Assembly (NCBI GenBank): GCA_030544215.1
Contig: JARZZO010000013.1
Span: forward strand, 50,239,196 to 50,303,195
Direction: 5' to 3'
Source of the DNA: Zantedeschia hybrid cultivar
Taxonomy: Eukaryota; Streptophyta; Magnoliopsida; Alismatales; Araceae
DNA: 64,000 nt
In this document: positions 44,483 through 55,747 of the stretch, in pieces
Layout: each line of letters begins with the position of its first letter
Numbering within the stretch: the first letter of the stretch is position 1
Translations under genes and position numbers: made by a program
Notes under the pieces: generated by a model
The model's input: only the letters and a program-made list of their open reading frames with translations
The model's database searches: none
What the model was told of the DNA's origin: nothing

Positions 44483-45423
44483 TCATACTTGTCTCTTACA
44501 TACGTACCTTTCCACTTCCATGCGCTCAAAACAGTACTTCCCAATGTGAAGGATTAAGCTCCCAGGCTTCTCCTTCGTAGGCGACTCCCGGGACCGGTCC
44601 TCCTGCCCCTCCTTCACCGGGCACTCACCTCCGGGTACTTGTTGGCCATGTGGAGGTAGAACCAACACGAGAAGGCCACGACGGCGATCAAGGACCAGGC
44701 GAACTGGAGGTTCACCAGCGCCTTCCCTCTGTGGACCGACGCCGGGCCATCACAGGGGACGGTAAAGAAGCCCTCGTCCTCCTCCAGTTGGCAGCCCTTG
44801 GGGATAAACCTGGGAGTATAGAGCATGACGCCAAGCACAATGTACCAGACCCCGCCGAACACCATGCTCACCGACCTGGTGAAGCCGACGGCGAAGCTGC
44901 AGGGGTGGAAGATGCCCAGCAGTGTCGTGGCCAGCGACGTGGCGATGATGATTGTAAGCAGCCAGTGGTACTGCCACTCCACCCCGGCGTGGTCGGTGGA
45001 GTGGAGGTAGAACATCAGGAACTCCACAGCGAAGGCGATGGCGCCCATGAAGTAGGCCAGCATGTGGCCGGCCCGTGGCCGCACCCAGTCCAAGCGGAGG
45101 GCGAAGGCCGCGTAGACGACGAGGGACAGGGAGATGGTGGAGTGCTCAAAGTTGTGGAGGTGGCTGGAGGGGATGGTCCAATCGGAGGGGTCAAGGAGAG
45201 AGTGCCGGGAGGGGCCGAGGATGAGCTCGGTGTACAGGTAGGTTAGGTTGCCGAACATGATGAAGTAGAGCTCCAGATACCTCACCTTAGGGAAGGGGAA
45301 CCAGGTGTTGGGTTTGTAGGATTTGCGGTCCTTGCAGTAGAGCCTGATGTGATTGTAGAGTTGCCACAGGCCGATGATGAGGAAGCCGACGCCGGGGATT
45401 ATATGGCCGATTCGGGTCCCCAT
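44483..45423 (-). pseudogene. TMEM45/DUF716-like paralogue 2, frameshifted C terminus
   Basis: From ATG 45423 (MGTRIGHIIPGVGF) the frame runs 269 residues through all the family's membrane segments and the motifs WFPFPKVRYLELY, HNFEHSTI, YLHSTDHAGVEWQYHWLL and LYTPRFIPKGC. Compared with paralogue 3, 10 bp are missing after GAGGTGA. The frame shifts and stops at 44614 (KYPEVSAR). The lost tail is still readable in another frame (44483-44640: PGSLILHIGKYCFE). The membrane core is intact, so a shorter protein could still be made; I score it as a gene with a damaged tail rather than a fully dead one. The deletion also creates AGGTGAGT, a good splice-donor match. A telobox palindrome lies upstream. 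Confidence 0.8.
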
Positions 45424-45436
45424 GGAAACCTCTCGG

Positions 45437-45456
45437 AACCCTAATTAGTTAGGGTT
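45437..45456. promoter_or_regulatory. Telobox palindrome upstream of TMEM45-like gene 2
   Basis: AACCCTAATTAGTTAGGGTT, 14 bp from the ATG; the counterpart of the sites at 29318 and 52371, with a longer centre. Confidence 0.65.
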
Positions 45457-45585
45457 TTGAGCAGGGAGGAGGGAGGGAGATGCAGGTGTGAGAGCGGAGA
45501 GCGGAGAAGAGAGCGGGTGAGGAGGCTTTGGGTTAAAGGGACGTTGGGGGTGGGAGAGGGTGGGTAATTCGTTTAAAATATGAGA

Positions 45586-45754
45586 GGAGACCTTCCTGGT
45601 ACATGTTTAGACTAAAATCCAATAATATCGAGAGAGGAATGAGGGCCAAATGTTACAAAAAATTCTATATAATTCTCAAAGTTGGTAAATATCTGAATCA
45701 TCTCCTTCTCAATACTTTTGGACTTCAGATCTAAATGTTGTACCGAGAGAATCT
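45586..45754. mobile_element. MITE family 2 copy
   Basis: Long imperfect inverted ends: TGGTACATGTTTAGACTAAA at one side against AGATCTAAATGTTGTACC at the other. The centre CAAATGTTACAAAAA recurs at 61060. Confidence 0.6.
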
Positions 45755-46423
45755 GAAAACATCCTTAATTTGTCTTCATGTCAACGCATGACGCAGGAAA
45801 GATGATGGAGCTCACCAGTTGTTTGGTTCTGTTTCAAAGATGAGAGATGGTTTGCTTAATTTGATAAACTTTCCACAGAGCTCGTCACCATCATCATTGT
45901 TATAGAATTTTCCCTGTTCGTTTTGGTTTAGAAGACTCCTGTAATTAGAAAGATGACATATGCATTTTATATCTCGTTGCCATCCTTGCACATTTAAGAG
46001 CACAAATAGTGGGGAGGAGCTGGCCTCCTAATTCTTAAACTTCTGAGACAGAAGTAGCAAGTTGCCTCCCCTAAGTTATTTGCTTACTTTATACTTAAAA
46101 TGGTACGTAGTTGGCCCCTATGATTTTAAGAATTCAGCAAGTTGAAAATTTCTTTTGCATGTATATTTGTTTTTTCCCTTAAAATGTCTATCTGATATAA
46201 TCATGATCACTTTAGGACGTAACTGTGAGGTAACCATGCATCGCTCGCATAAAACCCTTAAAAAATCGGTACGTGAAAACTCTTTTGACAGTTAATTAAT
46301 ATATGAATTTGGATGCATGGAAGGTTTTTAAGTGCAAGCTCTAAAGTGTGCATGGTTCAGTCCAAGAGGGCGTTAGGCACCAAGAGTTCCCTCAATGCAA
46401 CTACTATCACGTACACATACCGT
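45755..46423. other. Intergenic, no gene seen
   Basis: AT-rich, no coding signal. Confidence 0.4.
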
Positions 46424-46798
46424 GAGTAATGCTTGCTGTACTGAGAGGGGTCCACCATCGATTGGACGTTCTTTCGATATATTTTAATTTTCATTATTAA
46501 TTTTTATGAAACGTCTAATTAACAATTGGATGGTATAATCGGAAAGTTCGAATCAGCTTTGAGCCAACTATATTTTTTTAAAAAAAAAATACTTTTAGCA
46601 TTCACTTTGGTTTACATGTAAAAAAGAAAAAACACCGTTGACTTGAGGCTGACCCGAGCTTCTCAAGTTTACGACTTTTGGTTGGTCGTCTCAAAAAAAT
46701 TAAAAAAGTCAAACAAAAAAGTAAAGAAAAACTAAAACGTCCAGAGGGGGCCATCATATCAGAGTGGGGCACCGGGGTGAGTGCTGCTATGGTTACTC
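46424..46798. mobile_element. MITE family 1 copy
   Basis: Begins GAGTAATGCTTGCTG and ends near GCTGCTATGGTTACTC. The core is diverged. Confidence 0.55.
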
Positions 46799-47287
46799 AT
46801 CACTCAGTACTTCTATTGGCCCAGGTCTAACAAGTCGGACCTTGACATGGATCGGTACATTAAGAGTAGGGCTGTCAAAATGGACCCAGACCCATCGGAC
46901 CCGTTAAGTAACCTATGGAAATATTTACCTGCGCATTAAGAGTTCGATTACAATACATGGTATAAATTTGTGAACACGTTTCTAAGAATATGGGCCTGTA
47001 ATCAAGCCCAGTTACATGGTAAGTTAGAATTTTAAGTTAAATAAATTATGTACCAGGTTCATTTATCTTTAAACATCAAATAAATAAAAGGTAAACCCAA
47101 GACGGAACCCTATTTCCCATTGAGCTTTTCTGGGTCTGATTCGGTCTGTGTGTACTCTCTTTTATTATGGGTCTACCGAGACCCAATTATTGACAGCCTT
47201 AATCGAGAGTTGCCTTGTCCCCAACAAGTTGAATCCTCTTGCAAGCGTAGGATGTCATTGATCCATTTAGCAGGTACTATATAGGTT
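46799..47287. other. Intergenic, no gene seen
   Basis: AT-rich, no coding signal. Confidence 0.4.
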
Positions 47288-47721
47288 GGACAACTTTTTT
47301 CATAGGTGGATCAAATAAATATTAAATGCGAGTACAGAATTATGGACAAAACAAATACATGTAGATGTGACAAATACAACGTAGACATGATAAATATCAT
47401 TTATCATGCCTAAAAAAATATTTGTCAACTTTATATACGTGTACAGAATATTGGGCATGACAAATATATGGTAAACATGACAAATACCTTGTAGGCATGA
47501 CAAATAGTATTTGTCACATCCACAAAGTATTTGTCTTTCCAACGCATGTGCATACAAATTAATGAACACGACAAATATTTTCATATGTGATAAATACTTT
47601 GTGGGCATAACAAAATAATTGTCACGTCCATGTAACATTTGTCTTGCCTGCACGTATTTGTCACACATAATCTTACACCAACATTTAATGCTTCTCTAGC
47701 CCACCTATGGAAAAAACTACC
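47288..47721. mobile_element. MITE packed with TTTGTC/GACAAA motifs
   Basis: Inverted ends GGACAACTTTTTTCATAGGT and its partner ACCTATGGAAAAAACTACC, extended by ATTAAATG/CATTTAAT. The interior holds about 13 copies of GACAAATAC or its complement in both orientations. An open frame spans it on the minus strand but is only a by-product of the repeats. Confidence 0.7.
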
Positions 47722-48403
47722 TAACCCATGTAATACTTACTTATATGAACTAATGGCATCTTGTATTGCAAAATGACTTAACTTGCTACAATATAAATAT
47801 TGTGCCAAGTATTACTCTGCCCCCTAATGAGCCTAGCCCGCGGGGAGTCCATTGCTCAGTAGCCATTGTCCAATCAGCCCATTAGCCATTTTTATCCCCA
47901 TCGATAGAAGTGGAAAGAATTTCTAGACGGGAAATTTAAAAAAAAAATGTAATTTTCAAAATTTTATATAATTTTTAATGTTATACAATATTAACAAACT
48001 TTCTAGTATTTAGATAGCCGATTAAGTAGTTTCTAAATTTTTTTAACCAAATATATGTTTAAATTTTATTTTTGGAAAAGTCCTTTGAGAAAAATCTTTT
48101 TATAGTACAAAGGGAGTCAGAATCTTGGCAATTGGGTGACCACCTTAAAGTGAGACTAAAAGCTTCGTGTAGATGGGGTACTCTCTAGATCCCACTTGGC
48201 CCATAACATTGTTCGTAATTATTACCAAAGATGCATGATTTGCTTCGTTGCATACCTTTTTTTTTAACCAAAATATCCTTATTTTCCTTCCAACTTATAG
48301 GTGGCATTTTCATGCAAAATATATGACATGATACATACCTCACTCTACCATAATATTGGTGTTATTGCCACTAGGGCAGATTGAGTTGGATTGAGGATAA
48401 ATG
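47722..48403. other. Intergenic, no gene seen
   Basis: AT-rich. A lone family 1 end-like AAGTATTACTCTG occurs at about 47808. No coding signal. Confidence 0.4.
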
Positions 48404-48724
48404 GAGTAAACCCAAATTTAAGTGCTTGAGCTGGTCCAAAATCTGCAATGCACGGAGTGCGGTCAATTCTTTTTTATTTTTTAAATTTTCTTATGGTCAT
48501 GTTCTACATGCTCATGTAATCTGATCTCTAATCGGACGACTTAAAAAAAATCTGAAAAATGAAAAATCTAGCCCAATGAATAGTAAGATCGTCCGGTCTG
48601 AGATCGGGCCGTACAAGAAGCATCGGACGTGATGGAGTCGACTTAAAAAAATTAAAAAAAATTGTTACTGCTGCAGCCATCCGATCTGTATGGCTGTCCA
48701 CACGCGGTGCAGCAAGTGTTACCC
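48404..48724. mobile_element. MITE family 1 copy, one end clear
   Basis: The right end CAGCAAGTGTTACCC and the core ATCTCTAATCGGACGACTT are clear, with an inverted second core (GTCTGAGATCGGGC). The left end is uncertain. Confidence 0.55.
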
Positions 48725-49167
48725 AAAAAAGTATATCAAAAACTTATATGTTGTTGATACATCTATTAAGAACATTTTTTAAGTCTATCAAAAACTTTTT
48801 TTAAGAAGGATATTATGAATGTGTGAACTGCGTTCCTGTTGGGATTTCTAGTGTAGTAAACACTATTATTCTATTATAACTTTTCGTATCAGCATATTTA
48901 ACATGAACAAATCATAATTTATTAAAAAACAAAACTTATTGGGTTTTTCCTCAAGAGTCCTTTAATCTATTGAATTAAAAGACTTCATAAAACTTTTCTG
49001 TTTAGTAAAAACTCCTTATAATCTCACTTTTATATGAAAAAAATCATTTTTCAGAATTTTTTGAAATATCAAGGACTCTTTTTCAATTTTGTGAGGTATT
49101 TATCAAATAATTCAAGATTTTGATGAGTTATATATTAATAGTAAGAATATGGGGACTTATTATGGAA
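48725..49167. other. Intergenic, no gene seen
   Basis: AT-rich, no coding signal. Confidence 0.4.
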
Positions 49168-49495
49168 GAGTAATACTTGTTGCATCCCATACGGTGGGGC
49201 ACGGCACAAAAATGATAATTTAAAAAAAAGATTAGGTTGGCCCCTCTATGTCCTACACGTCTGTAAAATTTAATTTATAATCAAACAATACAAGAAAATT
49301 AAAAAAATCAAAAATCGAGTCCAATGAACAGTGAATTTAGACTCGATTATTTATGTTTTAAATTCCTTGGAATCGTCGGATCAGTTGTACAGATATGTTG
49401 AGTACAGTGGGGCCGATCTTAAAAAAAAATCAGAAAATAAAAAATAAACTGTTGTTGCAGCCATCCGATCTAATGCCCACGATCAGTATTACTTA
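49168..49495. mobile_element. MITE family 1 copy
   Basis: Begins GAGTAATACTTGTTGCA and ends CAGTATTACTT, about 328 bp, non-coding. Confidence 0.65.
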
Positions 49496-49904
49496 TGTTC
49501 ATAATAGAGAACCAAGAATACACCAATCATGATTGTGGAATTGTTAAGAGATCAGATTAAATTATCGAGTTGGCCCTCTCAAGCCATAAAAAGGTGTTTT
49601 CTTCACATTGGTGTCATAAATTAGATGAAATTATTACCGATGACTTAATGAATGAGTCAGTGATCTATTCGATCACCAAACTTGATATCTTTAAGAAAAT
49701 ATGACACCACAATCATGAGATATTTACACATGTTACCATTCATGGAGGATACACCACATGTATTTCTTATTGCGACAATAATTTTGACATTTTCATGACT
49801 GCCATGGTCCAGCTTCACTCCCACAACATGCAATTTTGGTATTTTTATGACTGCTATTCTTTTTTTTCTGCAGTATACAAAATTACATAAACAAAGGAAG
49901 TAAA

Positions 49905-50450
49905 ACATCAAAGATTTATTTAAAAAGGGTAATATCTAGGATCAAAATTACACACGAAGAAGATATTATTTTCTTCAATTCCATCGTTCATTGATCATCC
50001 CTTCCCTGACAACATCATCAACACGCACACTTCTTATTCGAAAATGAACTTTACGTTCTTAAATCTCGTTTCCTGAAAAATGTTAATAAGAAAGGAGTGA
50101 GCCATGCAAATTAATCAACTGGCATCCAAACTCTGATGCATGCCATATCATATAATGGAAGGTAAAACACACATGTTATAACATAAAAGTAACGTGTGTA
50201 ATAAATAAAAGGTCACCCTTGATCTGAGACTTAACGTATGTTAAAATTTTAATTAAAATTTCAAATCCATATCTAGCTTCTTAACAAAAGAGATATCACT
50301 AATTTTCAAAATACACCATGTATGTCGAGATTTTATAAACTTCATGAGTTAGCACGAGCATCTTTATATTTATAAGTGGTTTCTAAACTAAAAGATTCTC
50401 ATAAGCAAATAAATTCACTAGTCTAGTATTAAAGGTTGTGCTATATAGAG
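49905..50450 (-). pseudogene. Exon-like module, copy 3 (decayed)
   Basis: Shares GAAAAATGTTAATAAGAAAG, GCATCCAAACTCTGA, AAAACACACATGTTATAACA and the block AAATACACCATGTATG with copies 1 and 2. The exon equivalent (about 49965-50075) has an in-frame stop. It lies about 0.9 kb beyond the 3' end of TMEM45-like gene 3. Confidence 0.5.
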
Positions 50451-50844
50451 TATGCATACCATGTGATGGCCAATTTTTTTTTATTTTAGATGATATCGAA
50501 CCCTGCCTACATTTTTGTGCTCGAATATACACTTTAGAATAAAAGCACACATCTGATAACGATGAGAAATTGTGTATCCTTGAATTAAAAATATGTAATA
50601 TGTATTAAAAATATGTAATCAGCTGGTTGGCCTTATGATCCTATGTTAATTATATACATTCATGGAGCTGATTATCCCTGATTGCCACTTTCTATATATG
50701 CACTGAGGGTTTCAAATCCAAGGTCGGATTCTCTGGACTTCATGGATCTCCTGTGTCTCTGCGAGTCTTCAAGACGCAGAGGAGGAGATGATATATAGGG
50801 TATATATATTCTCTTCATTTTAAGGTCTAATTATCTAATATTTA

Positions 50845-51245
50845 CCTTTCCCATGTGTCTGGAGGCATCCTAGCTAGAAGCACAGGGAAGGACATCAGAA
50901 GGATCCTTTGTAGATGAGGGTTTTTTTTTAAAAAACCTCTATCAATATTGCCGATGTGTAGTTAGAGGATGAACACGGGGCGGACCGTAAACTATCAGTA
51001 AAACCACGTTTGGCATTTTTTTGCACCCCCCTCAATGTTTACCTTTCCCATGTGTCCGGAGGCATCCTAGCTAGAAGCACAGGGAAGGACGTCAGAAGGA
51101 TCCTTCGTAGATGAGTGGGTTTTTAAAAAAAAACTCTATCAATATTGCCGATGTGTAGTTAGAGGATGAACGCGGATCACCTACATTCTTCGGCGGACCG
51201 TAGACTATCAATAAAGTAAAGTCACGTTTGGCATTTTTTACCTCC
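50845..51245. repeat. Tandem duplication of about 200 bp
   Basis: Two copies begin CTTTCCCATGTGTC at 50845 and 51048. Both contain GGAGGCATCCTAGCTAGAAG, AATATTGCCGATGTGTAG, GCGGACCGTA and CACGTTTGGCATTTTTT. Confidence 0.85.
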
Positions 51246-51280
51246 CCCCTCTTTATTGATAGCTTACGGTCCGCCGAAGA
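51187..51280. repeat. 30-bp inverted repeat (28/30) with 34-nt loop
   Basis: Arms 51187-51216 and 51251-51280, beginning TCTTCGGCGGACCGTA, with two adjacent mismatches. It is centred about 90 bp beyond the stop of TMEM45-like gene 3 and could be part of its 3' UTR. It may be the core of a small foldback element. Confidence 0.85.
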
Positions 51281-51324
51281 CCATAGATGATCCGGCCCTA
51301 GAGGATCCCCATTTGTTAACTTAC

Positions 51325-52356
51325 TTATATAAATAAATAATACTTGTAATTATTAAAGATGCTTGTTTGGTAGAAAAGAGAGCACCAGGTATCTCCTACT
51401 ACGGCACTTCCTCTCTTACCTTTCCACTTCTCAAAGCACTTCTCCATGTGAAGAAATAAGCTCCCAGACTTCTCCGGTTCGGGCTGCTTCTTCGTCGGCG
51501 ACTGCGGGAACCCATCCTCGTGCTTCTCCTCCTTCACCAGGTACTCGTACTCCGTCACCTCCAGTGGGTAATTCTCGGCCATGTGGAGGTAGAACCACCC
51601 CGAGAAGACGACGACAGTGATGAAGGACCAGGCGAACTGGAGGTTCACCAGCGCCTTCCCCCTGTGGACCGACACCGGGCCATCGCAGGAGACGGTGAAG
51701 AAGCCCTCGTCTTCCTCCTGGCGGCAGCCCTTGGGGATGAACCTGGGCGTATAGAACATGACGCCAATCACATTGTACCAAACGCCGCGGAAAACCACGC
51801 TCACCGACCTGGTGAAGCCGACAGCGAAGCTGCGGGGGTGGGAAATGCCCAGCAGTGCCGTGGCCAGCGACACGGCAATAGAGATTATCAGCAGCCGGTG
51901 GTACTGCCACTCAATCCCAGTGTGGTTGGTGGAGTGGAGGTAGAACATCAGGAACTCCACGGCGAAGGCGACGGCACCCATGAGGTACGCCAGCATGTGG
52001 CCGGCCCGTGGCCGCACCCGGTCCAAGCGCAGGGCGAAGGCCGCGTAGATGAGGAGGGACAGGGAGATGGTGGAGTGTTCGAAGTTGTGGAGGTGGCTGG
52101 TGGGGATGGTCCAGTCGACGGGGTCGAGGAGATGGTTCCGGGAGGGACCGAGGACGAGTTCAGTGTACAGATAGGTTAGGCTGCCAAACAGGATGAAGTA
52201 GAGCTCCAGGTGCCTCACCATGGGGAAGGGGAACCAGGTCTGGGGTTTGTAGGATTTGGGGTGCTTGCAGTAGAGCTTGATGTGGTTGTAGAGTTGCCAA
52301 AGGCCGATGAGGAGGTAGCCAACGCCGGGGATTATGTGGCCAGTTCGGGTGCCCAT
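51325..52356 (-). CDS. TMEM45/DUF716-like membrane protein, paralogue 3
   Basis: I choose the ATG at 52354-52356 (MGTRTGHIIPGVGY) because the other two paralogues start there; an ATG three codons upstream (52365) is also in frame. It has 343 residues, intact, with the same seven-segment layout and motifs as paralogue 1: WFPFPMVRHLELY, HNFEHSTI, YLHSTNHTGIEWQY and FYTPRFIPKGC. The tail LFLHMEKCFEK is followed by a different, longer end (GSAVVGDTWCSLFYQ...) that is probably recent read-through, since paralogue 1 ends differently. It is GC-rich. Likely in an internal or plasma membrane; the molecular role is unknown. Confidence 0.92.
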   Translation of the reverse strand: MGTRTGHIIPGVGYLLIGLWQLYNHIKLYCKHPKSYKPQTWFPFPMVRHLELYFILFGSLTYLYTELVLGPSRNHLLDPVDWTIPTSHLHNFEHSTISLSLLIYAAFALRLDRVRPRAGHMLAYLMGAVAFAVEFLMFYLHSTNHTGIEWQYHRLLIISIAVSLATALLGISHPRSFAVGFTRSVSVVFRGVWYNVIGVMFYTPRFIPKGCRQEEDEGFFTVSCDGPVSVHRGKALVNLQFAWSFITVVVFSGWFYLHMAENYPLEVTEYEYLVKEEKHEDGFPQSPTKKQPEPEKSGSLFLHMEKCFEKWKGKRGSAVVGDTWCSLFYQTSIFNNYKYYLFI

Positions 52357-52370
52357 GGAAATCAACCTCG

Positions 52371-52389
52371 AAACCCTAGCTAGGGGTTT
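52371..52389. promoter_or_regulatory. Telobox palindrome upstream of TMEM45-like gene 3
   Basis: AAACCCTAGCTAGGGGTTT, 15 bp before the chosen ATG. Confidence 0.65.
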
Positions 52390-52509
52390 GTTTGAGCAAG
52401 GCTGAAGGAGATGTTGGTGTGAGAGGAAGAACAGTGTAGAGCTAGGGTTAGGAGGGTTATCCTACATGGAGGCTTTGCGCTGAGCCAGGGTTTGGCTTGG
52501 TTGGGGTGC

Positions 52510-52515
52510 TTTAAA
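52510..52515 (-). promoter_or_regulatory. TATA-like TTTAAA of TMEM45-like gene 3
   Basis: In the context GATTTAAAGC, about 155 bp before the ATG, as in paralogue 1. Confidence 0.5.
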
Positions 52516-55370
52516 TCGTTGGTCGTCTTAAGGTTTACGCATCCGTCGCTAAAGTTAATTGAACGTAGCTATCATCACTATAGGATTGATATATATATAG
52601 GCACGCCGTGGTGGGGCAAGAAAATATGAAAGGATGCTACGACGTTGCTTAGTTTCCAAGGTTAGGCACTGACCGGATGGTGAAGCACACGAGTTGCTTG
52701 TGTTTTGCTCAAGGAGTAGCGACAGAAGTGGGATTTAGCCCTGGTTTGTGTCGTTTGGTGCATCGTAAATGTTCGTAAAACATAACAAACAGTGATAAAC
52801 TGGTATTTTTCTTGTGTTTGATGTGTGATAAATCATGTTACAATACTTTTTCATTCGTTTAGTGCGTCGTAAGTTGTCATATTTTAAAAACAATTATCCG
52901 TTAAAATTCTCATTTTTCCTAGTTTTGGTTTACAGCCGATACTCAGGATAAATCAAATTAGTGATTTTAAAATTAGAAATTTTATTTTCGCTGGTTTAAA
53001 ACTGACAATTTTACAATCAAGATTTTACGGCATTTTATGATATACCAAATGGCACCTTAAGTAATTTGATAACATTAATTTCCCCAGTGACTCATCACAC
53101 CCAGCGCCGTTATATGTAGAATTTTCACTAGGTTTAGAAGAAATCTGGTAGGAAAAATGACACCTCTCATTCTATATTTTCGGTTCTATTTCTACCCCAA
53201 TTATTCTGATGCATGGGAGGATCCACGTCAGGCGCCCTTTGCAATCCCCTTCCCCCTAATTAAACCACATCTTACAGTGAAATTAGAAGTTACGCGTGGA
53301 GGATTAGAGCTTTCTCTATATCATGTATATTCCACTTTAGTCTAAAACCTTTAAAACATAGAAAAATTCTTCTTTAATTTGCAAGCTCTACTTCTTTGCT
53401 GCTATATATAATAGATGGATCAAAACATCACGGAGTGGAGTACAAAATGATGCATAGAATTTCAATCCTCAGCAAAAATGTTAGCTCTCAAGCCCTCCTC
53501 ACTCTCGTAAGTGGGTTGGGATTTTGGGAGGGTAGATCTCCAAGATTAGGGTTTGTATTTGCTATCTATCATAAGAATAGATGGTCCATGTTTAATTTCT
53601 GTAATGTCAGGTGGTTCACTTATATTATATTTAGGTAGAAAAAATAGACTGGGCTGATGTTAAACTCTGGGCAAAACTAAGTAAATCTAGGGTAACCCAA
53701 ATTCAATTTAGGTTAAACAGAACTTGATCTAGGACGTTCAACTTAATTTACATAACCCCAAACTCAAGTGAGCTAGCATATTTACATAACCCCAAACTCA
53801 AATGTGCTAGCATCCATGATGACCGCAGCTCCTGCCTTGATGAATGCATGTTGTAATAGTTTTGGAGACCTATAGAAGAAACTACAAATTAACGCACAAG
53901 AGAAGATATACAGAGAAAGTGTGAGTCAAGAACTTCGTACATTAATAGATGAAAAAATGGTCATAACTAAGAGAGAAGTACATAATCAGCTGTATGAATT
54001 TGCATATTCCAAGTAAAAGATGCTAAAGGGAGTTGCAATCCATGTTAGTATTATCACTACAGATGTACGATAATAAGTTTCAGGACCTGTAGAAATCAAG
54101 TCGCAAGGTAAAACATAATTTATATACATGAATAAGTAATGTATATATATATATAAGTAATAAGAAGTGCATAACCAATTACATAAATTTTAATAAATTA
54201 GAGTTGCTGCTTGCGCCTAGAATGGGGTGTACCTTTTCCTCGGGCCAACTACTCCTTCCTACATGGGTTTCCACAAGCCTGCCATGCATATGGCACAAGT
54301 CTTCTCTCTTAATAGGTCTCAGAAACTAGCAGCCAATCCACAGAACCACTAATTTTAAGCATGGAATATATGTTTGATCCCATATATACCATGATGATGA
54401 ACTGGCTTATGATTAGTTGTTGCTTAGCATCCCTAATGATTCTTGCTAGCTTTCCAAAATAGAGACCAACGGCTAAGAATCAAAACACATCAATATCAGA
54501 TTTGACTGCATGTGGTTATGTATCAAGCAAAACTGTAAGTGGTATGCTCATGCACTAGCTAGGTTCCCTGTCAACAGATTAATCTGAGATCGATGTCAGT
54601 GTTTCCTTAGCGCTTAAGGACCAGAAATATATAAGTCTAAAAGTGAACAAGAAGGAGGTAAATACAAGTAATGCAAATATCAAAACCACCGACCTCATTT
54701 CAAGTGCAATTTAAAATACAAGGGGGATGCTATCATATTACATTTAGGGGTTGTTTTGTTGTAATGTAAAACTTTGTAAATCACCGGTTTCAAAATCATT
54801 GGTTTCAAAACAAGTAAAATTTTCTTATTTTAAAATCAGGAAATATTTGTTTGGTTGTTTGTAAAATAAAATAAGAAGAATACTTCAATCTTCTTGTTTT
54901 GATTTACAGTGTGCTTTTACTGGAAACCAACACAAGAGAATTTAACTGTCAAGTGAGCAGACAAGACTCAGACAGAATTTACTTTACATTGTTTTACATT
55001 ATTCCAAACAACTGAAAACACTGTAAAATAAAATAATTATTTCAAATTACGCTGTTTTACGCTAAAACAAACAACTATTTATTGTGAGTTGTGGATTGGC
55101 AAGATCTTGTTAAATATGTCACTTATACAAAAAATGGGTTTTGGCGATATCTTTAGTAACTGTGTCCAAATTGTATGGTGAAACAGCATCCAGTAAATCT
55201 AATAAAAGAGGCGGCGAAAAGGCATGGTAATTTTGTACCTCACTGCACGTCCAAGTTTTAAGAATATTTTGATGTTTAATTAAGAGCAAATTTTTATCTA
55301 GTCTTTTAATTTGTTTTAAGAGTTTGGTCATTTCCCTCCATCACTAGCGATGCTTAAGGATTTCCCGCAT
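52516..55370. other. Intergenic, no gene seen
   Basis: AT-rich, only short chance frames. 53745-53815 has a small duplication (TTTACATAACCCCAAACTCA twice). Confidence 0.5.
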
Positions 55371-55747
55371 GAGTAATGCTTAGCTCTTTAATGCAGGTAG
55401 TGCTGCTTCCAGAAAGTTTTATCCTATCTTTTTTTTCCGATTTTTTTTAAGGTCGGACCCCGCATACATGTCCGTATAGGCCTAACTCCAATTGAATGAC
55501 CGAAAAACTTTTAAGCAAATCAAAAACCGAATCCCACTGAACAGTAAAAATTACTCTTAAAAAATTAAGCCCAATAATTATTTTTTTATTTTTTAAAATA
55601 TTGTAGGTCGCTCTACCGGAAATTGGCCTATATGTGGACCATATGAGATCTGACCTAAAAAAAATAAAAAATAAAAGGAATAAAATCTACTGTAATGCTA
55701 GTTAGGCAGTGCAGCATTGCACGCATCATATATAGTAAGTATTACTC
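55371..55747. mobile_element. MITE family 1 copy
   Basis: Begins GAGTAATGCTTAGCT and ends AGTAAGTATTACTC, 377 bp, non-coding. Confidence 0.65.

Noticed and set aside
47300..47668. A 122-codon minus-strand frame
   Set aside because: It lies wholly inside a MITE and reflects its repeated motif.
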